Shown here in pieces: positions 58,333-64,000 of a stretch of DNA of 64,000 nucleotides. A model generated the notes under the pieces. That model was not told the origin of the DNA and ran no database searches. It saw nothing but the letters and a program-made list of their open reading frames with translations. Both the position numbers and the translations under genes were made by a program. This stretch comes from Aeromonas veronii bv. veronii (lineage in GTDB: Bacteria > Pseudomonadota > Gammaproteobacteria > Enterobacterales > Aeromonadaceae), in NCBI RefSeq assembly GCF_000820225.1, contig NZ_CDDK01000004.1, forward strand, positions 118,172 to 182,171, written 5' to 3'. The stretch's first letter is position 1, and every line of letters begins with the position of its first letter.

Positions 58333-58803
58333 ATGTCGACCGATTTAAATGTAGGCGTTAGCTCCTCTCCTGTTGTAGGGCGTAGTGATAACGGCAGCCG
58401 GGAGGCTGCTGTTTTTGCATCGACCAATCCGAAACTGGAGGGCAACGTGACTACACGACCCATTGGTGGAGCAGGATCAAATGAAGCTGAATCAAAAGGG
58501 GCATCTCTGCGCGCTCTAAGTTCCTCGGTAAATGATTTAAGGCAGCAGAAGGCTGATTTGGAAAAACAGGTACAAGAATTGCAAGAGGCTGTTGCAACAA
58601 AGGGCTGGTACTTGAATATTAGTCAGGATAAAACAGCCGGTAAAACGGTGATTAAGTTGCATGACAAGGAAACTGGGGATCTGATCAGGCAAATACCAAG
58701 TGAGGAAATGTTAAGCATATCTCGGCGGTTCAAGGAGCTTGAGTTGGCCAAGAGAATTGATGGTGCTCAGCAAATAGGCCTCTTGTTTGATCAGTCAATC
58801 TGA
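58333..58803 (+). CDS. flaG: Flagellar protein FlaG
   Basis: 156 residues. VIKLHDKETGDLIRQIPSEEMLSISRRFKE (about 108-137) is the conserved FlaG C-terminal domain, preceded by a coiled coil (SSVNDLRQQKADLEKQVQELQEAV). FlaG influences filament length in polar flagella. It starts 28 bases after flagellin 3 with AGGAGG upstream, ahead of fliD, as in Vibrio and Aeromonas polar loci. Confidence 0.92.
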   Translation: MSTDLNVGVSSSPVVGRSDNGSREAAVFASTNPKLEGNVTTRPIGGAGSNEAESKGASLRALSSSVNDLRQQKADLEKQVQELQEAVATKGWYLNISQDKTAGKTVIKLHDKETGDLIRQIPSEEMLSISRRFKELELAKRIDGAQQIGLLFDQSI

Positions 58804-58841
58804 ACAGGTGGTAGCCTGATCTCATATGGGGAGATATTGAA

Positions 58842-60242
58842 ATGGCGAGTATAAGCTCAGCAGGTGTAGGGTCCAATTTGCCACTTAATGATTTGATCCA
58901 GGCAGAGTTAAGTGCCAAAAAAACACAATTTGAAAGGCGCATTGTGGGCCGTGAAACTCGCCTGAACAGCAACCTTTCTGGTATAGGTCAACTCAAGTCA
59001 GCTATCAGTACCTTTAATTCTGCATTACAAAAACTGGCTAAACCAGCAGATTTTTCTGGTAACAAGGTGACGATTGGCCAGTCTGCAGATAATCAGCTAC
59101 TGGCATTTACGGCAACCAATAAAGCCAATACTGGAAATTACAATATTGCAGTTAAGCAGCTTGCCACTGGCAGTTCTTTTATTTCGGCTGATAACGCATT
59201 TACATCTTCCTCCGATATTGCAACGTCATCTGCTGGTACATTGACATTTAGTGCTGGGGGGAAAACCCTTAATGTTGATTTGGCCGCTAATGACACCTTA
59301 CTCGATATGCGGAATAAAATTAATAGTGCATCTAATAATTTCGGCGTCTCTGCGAATATTATAAATGTCGATGGTAAGTCACGACTTGTTATTGAGTCAT
59401 CCGTGAGTGGCCAAGGTAATGATTTACAGGTGGCAGCCAGTAATGCGGACTTACAGCGTTTTTCAACCAGTGATCCTGCATCTGTTATGGGAAGCCAAAA
59501 AAATGCAAAAGATGCAATAGTTGAAATCGACGGCCTGGAAGTTAATAGTGCTACGAATAAATTTGACAATGTGATCCAAGATACGTCGTTTACCGTGTTA
59601 CAATTGAGTGAAAAAGATGCGGCGAATAACTATAAAACAACCAAGGTAACCGTAGAACAGGATAAAGGAAAAACCAAGGAAAATATTGAGGCGTTCGTTA
59701 AATCATATAACGCTTTGATGGATACTATGGATACACTGGGTAAGCGACCAACGATAGTGGGTGGCGAGCGACTGGGGGATTCAGGTCCTCTAGCTGGCGA
59801 TCAGACTCTCAATGGTGTTAAGAGCCTTTTATTCAAAGAGCTCTCATTATCTACCGTAGACAACGACTCACTTTTTAATGTGGGCATTAACATTGATAAA
59901 AAAGGACGTTTGTCTATTGATAATGCAAAATTGACAAAAGTGATGGATGAGAATTTTGGTAAGTTGGAAAGTGTCTTTTCTGGTGAAACCGGGTTGGCGA
60001 AGAGACTTGATTCACAATTGAACGAATATACTAAGTCCGCAGGCTCTCTTGATAAAAGACGTGATAGTCTTGAACGGGATGTCAGGTCAATTAAACAGGA
60101 ACGTGTAGATTTTGATGCTTATCTTACTAAGTACGAAGAGGGGTTGCGCCAGAAGTATGCCCGCTTGGATGTATTGGTTGCCAGGATGAATTCATCTATG
60201 GGTAGCTTGACTACCTTGGTTAATATGAACAAGAAGTCCTGA
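58842..60242 (+). CDS. fliD: Flagellar filament cap FliD (FlaH/HAP2)
   Basis: 466 residues. The N-terminal MASISSAGVGSNLPLNDLIQAELSAKKTQFERRIVGRE and the C-terminal FDAYLTKYEEGLRQKYARLDVLVARMNSSMGSLTTL are the FliD ends that insert in the filament tip; the middle holds the beta-rich cap domains with TGNYNIAVKQLATGSSF. FliD folds and places flagellin monomers. From here the DNA becomes A+T-richer than the flagellins, as in other loci with glycosylation genes downstream. Confidence 0.93.
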   Translation: MASISSAGVGSNLPLNDLIQAELSAKKTQFERRIVGRETRLNSNLSGIGQLKSAISTFNSALQKLAKPADFSGNKVTIGQSADNQLLAFTATNKANTGNYNIAVKQLATGSSFISADNAFTSSSDIATSSAGTLTFSAGGKTLNVDLAANDTLLDMRNKINSASNNFGVSANIINVDGKSRLVIESSVSGQGNDLQVAASNADLQRFSTSDPASVMGSQKNAKDAIVEIDGLEVNSATNKFDNVIQDTSFTVLQLSEKDAANNYKTTKVTVEQDKGKTKENIEAFVKSYNALMDTMDTLGKRPTIVGGERLGDSGPLAGDQTLNGVKSLLFKELSLSTVDNDSLFNVGINIDKKGRLSIDNAKLTKVMDENFGKLESVFSGETGLAKRLDSQLNEYTKSAGSLDKRRDSLERDVRSIKQERVDFDAYLTKYEEGLRQKYARLDVLVARMNSSMGSLTTLVNMNKKS

Positions 60243-60266
60243 ACGGATAGTTTTTGAGAGGTTATC

Positions 60267-60689
60267 ATGTACAACAAATCACTTGGCGTCTATAAGAAAA
60301 ATTCACTTGAAGCTGAGCTGTCTGTTGCAGATCCACACAAGGTTATTCAGTTGTTAATGCAAGGTTTTTTAGAAAGAGTCGCTCAGGCTAAAGGTGCAAT
60401 TGAGCGCAGTGATTATCAGTTAAAAAGCGATCGTATTTCATCGGCAAATGCAATTTTAAATGGATTGAAAGATAGCCTTGATATGTCTCAAGGTGAAATA
60501 TCAGAAAGATTATTCTCTCTTTATGAATATATGGGTGAACGTCTGCTGGATGCTAGCGTAAAAATGGAGGTGTCACCTCTGGATGAGTCTATGAAACTTA
60601 TGTTAATGATCAAAGAGTCTTGGGATAAGATACCTGATCAGGAAAAGCAAAAAGCGTATACTATCCGGCAATCACTTGGGGATTTATAG
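60267..60689 (+). CDS. fliS: Flagellin export chaperone FliS (FlaJ)
   Basis: 140 residues of four-helix type: YKKNSLEAELSVADPHKVIQLLMQGFLERVAQAKGAIERSD (about 9-49) and the later AILNGLKDSLDMSQGEISERLFSLYEYMGERLLDAS are the FliS core that binds the flagellin C-terminus and prevents early polymerisation. Gene order fliD-fliS is usual. Confidence 0.92.
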   Translation: MYNKSLGVYKKNSLEAELSVADPHKVIQLLMQGFLERVAQAKGAIERSDYQLKSDRISSANAILNGLKDSLDMSQGEISERLFSLYEYMGERLLDASVKMEVSPLDESMKLMLMIKESWDKIPDQEKQKAYTIRQSLGDL

Positions 60690-60697
60690 GTTTTATC

Positions 60698-61000
60698 GTG
60701 GCATATAAACAGTTGCTTGACGCGTTGCAGCGTAATACAGCGCACATATTAACATATGTGGAATCGGAAAGTTTTGATACCCTTGATGAACTATTTGATG
60801 AGAGAGAAGCAATCATCTCTTCTCTCTATTTTGCCAATGGGTGGGAGGAGCGTCATTTAGAACAGCTTGATAGCATATTAAATGCAAGTATTATAGTGAA
60901 AAAGAAACTGGAAGAGGCAAAGCAAATAGTACAGAAGGAAGTCTTTTCTATCAGTAAAAAAAACAAAGCAATTAATCACTATAAAGCAAACGAAATTTAA
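60698..61000 (+). CDS. FliT-like flagellar chaperone
   Basis: 100 residues from a GTG start, all helical (KQLLDALQRNTAHILTYVESESFDTLDELFDEREAIISSL). Size, position after fliS and helical composition fit FliT-type chaperones for FliD, but sequence motifs are weak. It starts eight bases after fliS. Confidence 0.6.
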   Translation: MAYKQLLDALQRNTAHILTYVESESFDTLDELFDEREAIISSLYFANGWEERHLEQLDSILNASIIVKKKLEEAKQIVQKEVFSISKKNKAINHYKANEI

Positions 61001-61030
61001 TTATAATCAGCGTGGTGACTGGGAGGGGAT

Positions 61031-63133
61031 ATGATTAAGCCTGAAGAGATACTAGCAAAAATAACACAAGATGCTGAGCGAATAATGCTTCAGGCTGAGC
61101 AAGAGAAAGCAATGGCTGAAGTTTTGCCTATTCGTTTTGAGCAAAATATGGTTGCGTTCTCTAAATATATACCATCTATACACAAGGCTTTTATAAATTA
61201 TAAAGTACAAAGAGAATTTAGATTTTTCTGCACTGAAAATGGAATTCCTAATCTAGCGTGGATAGATGAAAATGTAGCTATTTATGGCGATGACCCATAT
61301 TATCAATGCCAGCAACAAATAAAGCATATGATGTCCTCTAGTGCTAGTGGTGGTATTCGCTTTGGAACAGAGAAAAATTTTTTTAATCAAATTCATATTG
61401 ATTATTTAAATCAACTTGCTGAGCTTTTGGCAAAGAAAAGAAGTGAATACAGTCCCCTTCAGCAAGTCCCTGAATCAATGCCATTCATGATGATGTTTGG
61501 TGTAGGTTTAGGATATCAGCTAGGTTATTTATATGAAACCTGCAAGGTTGCCAATTTGTTTGTTTTTGAACCTGATCTAGATCTGTTTTATGCTTCACTC
61601 TATGCTTTTGATTGGGCATCTTTACTTGATTACATTATGGCAGAGAATCTCAGGCTCCATATTTTTTTAGGGCAGGATCAAGATAACTTGATGAATGATG
61701 CACTACATGCTATTCACAAAGCTGGGCCATTTATTGCCGCGGCCCCTGTCGGACTAGTGCACTACCCATCAGAAATTATTGAACATCTTGTCGCTAAAAT
61801 GAAAAAAGAGTTCTTTCTTTTTACTATGGGCTGGGGATTTTTCGACGATAATATGTTAGCTCTCTCGCATAGCGTTGAAAATATTTCAAAAGGTATTCCA
61901 TTTTTAGTCAAAGGTAAGAGTCTGCCTAATAAATATAACACTGTACCAGTATTCATTATAGGTAATGGTCCATCGTTAGATGCCACCATTCCATATATAA
62001 AAGAGAATAAAAATAAAGCCATATTAATATCATGTGGTAGCAGTATTTCAGCGCTGCACAAAGAAGGGATTAAACCTGATATATATGTAACCATAGAAAG
62101 AACGAAAGCGGTACCAGATTTCATCGCATTGATTAATGATGAAGATTATCTTAAAGATATATTGTATATAAGTACTGATCTCACTCACCCTGATTGCCAC
62201 CAGTTTTTTAGACGTAGCCTTTTAGCATTCAAGCCTAACGAGCCAATGCTATCTCTTGCTAGTATTAATTTCGAAGAGATTCAAGGATTTGATTATTTTA
62301 GTCATGTTAACCCTTTGGTTGGAAATACGGGAATTTCAGTTGCGGCCCGCTTGGGATTCAAAGAGATATACCTTTTTGGTATCGATAATGGTCATTATGA
62401 CAGTGAGCATCATCATTCCAGGTTAAGCTCTTATTATGATGATAATGGCGCCCCTATTGCTGCATTACAACGTCTTGCGACAGCTGGGTCTGATCAGGTA
62501 ATTCCTGGTAATTTTGGTGGGGAAGTTATCTCTAGCAAAATGTTTGTTACTTCAATCAGAGTCATGGAACGGCTTATAAGGGAATATTCTGGCACAAACT
62601 TCTTTAATACCTCCCATGGGGCAAAAATAGAAGGCGCCGATGCTTTAGATATAAAAGAAAATCAGTTTGGTGAGCTCCCAATTTCCTTTAATAAGATTGA
62701 TATTATTGAGTTCATTGCGGCGGAGGTCTTCAAGCCACTTAATATTGATAGATCCAGGGTGGCTTCGGCTCTTGATGTTGATTATTTCAACTTCTTTATC
62801 GATAAGGTTCTCTTGGAGTGGAAAGAGCCTTTACTATCACGTGCTGACGTTGTCAATAGAATGATGAGGCAATTTGAGTATTTACTGATGATAGAAAACA
62901 GTAGACAATGTCATATCTCCAGGGTTCTAATCGGTACATTCAATTATTTATTTAGTTTCCTCATCACTTTTTGTCATGCTTTCGCGGATGAAGAGGAAAC
63001 GTTGGAGGCAGTAAGTGATGCACTTGAAATATTTAATGCGTATCTATTGAAAGCCAAAGAGTTATACCCTCAGGCGCTTGATAGTCCTGACAAAGTAGAT
63101 TGTGAAATTATTAGTCTATATCGCAGTAACTAA
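61031..63133 (+). CDS. maf1: Maf flagellin glycosyltransferase (motility accessory factor)
   Basis: 700 residues. The centre (about 307-400) holds FIIGNGPSLDATIPYIKENKNKAILISCGSSISALHKEGIKPDIYVTIERT, the DUF115 domain of Maf proteins, which have a sialyltransferase-like fold; NTGISVAARLGFKEIYLFGIDNGH follows. Maf proteins transfer nonulosonic acids such as pseudaminic acid to flagellin serine or threonine before export. The gene is A+T-rich compared with the flagellins, a common sign of exchange in glycan loci. GGGAGGGG precedes the ATG. Confidence 0.9.
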   Translation: MIKPEEILAKITQDAERIMLQAEQEKAMAEVLPIRFEQNMVAFSKYIPSIHKAFINYKVQREFRFFCTENGIPNLAWIDENVAIYGDDPYYQCQQQIKHMMSSSASGGIRFGTEKNFFNQIHIDYLNQLAELLAKKRSEYSPLQQVPESMPFMMMFGVGLGYQLGYLYETCKVANLFVFEPDLDLFYASLYAFDWASLLDYIMAENLRLHIFLGQDQDNLMNDALHAIHKAGPFIAAAPVGLVHYPSEIIEHLVAKMKKEFFLFTMGWGFFDDNMLALSHSVENISKGIPFLVKGKSLPNKYNTVPVFIIGNGPSLDATIPYIKENKNKAILISCGSSISALHKEGIKPDIYVTIERTKAVPDFIALINDEDYLKDILYISTDLTHPDCHQFFRRSLLAFKPNEPMLSLASINFEEIQGFDYFSHVNPLVGNTGISVAARLGFKEIYLFGIDNGHYDSEHHHSRLSSYYDDNGAPIAALQRLATAGSDQVIPGNFGGEVISSKMFVTSIRVMERLIREYSGTNFFNTSHGAKIEGADALDIKENQFGELPISFNKIDIIEFIAAEVFKPLNIDRSRVASALDVDYFNFFIDKVLLEWKEPLLSRADVVNRMMRQFEYLLMIENSRQCHISRVLIGTFNYLFSFLITFCHAFADEEETLEAVSDALEIFNAYLLKAKELYPQALDSPDKVDCEIISLYRSN

Positions 63134-63166
63134 TTATAAGCCCAAGTTTTACTTGGGCTTATAATT
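63132..63166. terminator. Terminator after maf
   Basis: A perfect 16-bp stem, arms AATTATAAGCCCAAGT and its complement with a TTT loop, immediately after the maf stop. Confidence 0.75.
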
Positions 63167-63426
63167 ATCATGTGCATGCGATGCAATTAGTTATCACAAT
63201 ACTTTTTGTATTATATTTTGGCATGTAAGTAATTCTGATTACTCATAATTAGAAGTTGCCAAAAAACCTGTGCAGCGACCAAAACAGGGGGATGGAGGTT
63301 ATGGATAGATAAAATGGGCGTAGCCATGATGATCTACCTAAAAGAGCATAATAGTTCAGAATGGCAGCTCATCGTCAAGCAAAAAATACTAAGTTCAGGT
63401 GTGAAATGACGGTGGAATGTATCTTT
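63167..63426. other. A+T-rich spacer, nothing recognised
   Basis: About 260 bases between the maf terminator and the SDR pseudogene; no reading frame or repeat is supported. Confidence 0.4.
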
Positions 63427-63888
63427 TTATAAAGAGAAACCATCATCCACGAAAATATTTTGTCCAGTCACATATCTTGATTGGTCTGATAATAAAAAAT
63501 AATGCTACCTACAACATCTGAAATATCAAGCATTCCCTTTCCACATGTCTGTTTTTTATACGCTTGGGAAAAAATTTCAGACTGATTATCAAACAATCCC
63601 CCCGGACTGACCAAATTAATTCTGAAGCGGCTGTCATTCACATATGCCACAGCATATTTGCTCAAATGCTGTATCGCAGATTTTATCGCTGCATACTCGA
63701 CCGCTATGGTCATTTTGGTATTGTTGTAAATATCAAACTTTGGTGTAACAACACCATAAATGGATGAAATATTGACTAATGAAAAGGCTGTTTTATGAGC
63801 TTTGAGATAAGAAGCTCATTGTTGAGTAAACAAAAAAGCACTACCCAGATGAAGAGATATATTTTCATCAAAACTGGCAAGTGATACA
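63427..63888 (-). pseudogene. Broken SDR gene, ptmA-like flagellin glycan biosynthesis
   Basis: The minus strand keeps a short-chain dehydrogenase 3' part: SLVNISSIYGVV, PKFDIYNNTKM, the active-site pattern YAAIKSA, NLVSPGGLFDNQ, and the ending YVTGQNIFVDDGFSL. It is broken three ways: an in-frame TGA at 63816-63818, a one-base frameshift in the A run at 63494-63499, and loss of the 5' end near 63888. The pattern fits PtmA-like SDRs of legionaminic or related flagellin-glycan loci. The gene cannot make a working enzyme. Confidence 0.75.
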
Positions 63889-63906
63889 GGCGCTGTTGCC
63901 CAAATC
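63889..63906. mobile_element. Possible insertion-sequence terminal repeat
   Basis: GGCGCTGTTGCCCAAATC begins where SDR similarity ends and resembles the ends of IS5/IS903-type elements (GGCnnTGTTG...AAATC). The element would continue beyond the window edge. Confidence 0.4.
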
Positions 63907-63929
63907 AGCCATTATGCCACAACTTCCCT

Positions 63930-63963
63930 AGCCCCAGGTGACAGCTACACTTGGGGCTTTCTA
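63930..63963. terminator. Hairpin at the presumed IS end
   Basis: AGCCCCAGGTG...CACTTGGGGCT followed by TTTCT. It overlaps the 3' end of the presumed transposase frame. Confidence 0.45.
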
Positions 63964-64000
63964 ACCGGCAGACCAAGGGCATTCATAGATGGTCGCCCCG
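63945..64000 (-). CDS. Possible transposase C-terminus, cut by window edge
   Basis: Eighteen minus-strand codons (ending MNALGLPVRKPQV) stay open to the window edge and end 39 bases inside the presumed terminal repeat. The LGLP phrase near the end recalls IS5-group transposases. Evidence is thin. Confidence 0.3.
   Translation of the reverse strand, partial: GRPSMNALGLPVRKPQV

Noticed and set aside
1..64000. tRNA genes, rRNA, CRISPR arrays or an integrase gene
   Set aside because: No cloverleaf, spaced-repeat array or tyrosine/serine recombinase motif was recognised; the integrase is expected to the left of the window.

Overview
The window is a chromosomal segment of an Aeromonas-type gammaproteobacterium. 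It holds most of a lambdoid, short-tailed (podovirus-like) prophage (about 1-51,600), followed by the host gene thiI and a polar flagellin/glycosylation locus (about 51,800-64,000). The genus is inferred from three short tandem flagellins followed by flaG, fliD, fliS, a fliT-like gene and maf, and from the G+C-rich host genes. No integrase, tRNA, rRNA or CRISPR was seen. The left end of the prophage, including the expected integrase, lies outside the window.

Prophage early region. Leftward genes (1-7,080, minus strand) form a recombination and modification operon: RdgC, a Dam-type adenine methyltransferase, a coiled-coil/helix-hairpin-helix protein, RecT and a RecE-like exonuclease. Its leader (7,081-8,440) holds an arginine-rich N-like ORF, a consensus boxA and two copies of a nut-like hairpin element. 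The CI-like repressor (8,444-9,058) is flanked by GTTCG-N6-CGAAC operators; one fills the spacer of the rightward promoter. Rightward genes encode a Cro-like protein, a cytosine methyltransferase, replication proteins O and P, Rha, DUF1367 and YbcO-like proteins, a small PD-(D/E)XK-like nuclease and antiterminator Q.

Prophage late region. Holin, GH108 endolysin and a spanin lipoprotein are followed by terminase, a P22-type portal, scaffold, an N4/DUF4043-type capsid, connector proteins, a tail fibre with a lectin-like tip, a tiny phospholipase A2-like protein, a J-like fibre, ejection-type proteins and a 2,281-residue polyvalent protein. This layout resembles Stx-phage 933W-type podoviruses. 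Four copies of a compact cassette (promoter with 17-bp spacer, invariant CAGCGT before the -10, then a stem-loop 11-12 nt after the -10) sit at 17.2, 24.3, 32.2 and 40.9 kb. The first lies just after the Q-proximal genes where pR' would be, so these may be repeated Q-responsive or stem-loop-capped promoters. The right end carries an immI-like antirepressor module (Mnt-like / Arc-like / Ant), which fits a repressor that appears to lack the autocleavage serine. GGGGCAA repeats near 51.45-51.50 kb may be integrase arm sites.

Host region. thiI, a secreted hypothetical protein and a TRIC/UPF0126 membrane protein precede the flagellar locus, which has two sigma-28-type promoters. The window ends in a broken ptmA-like SDR gene that appears to be cut by the end of an insertion sequence.
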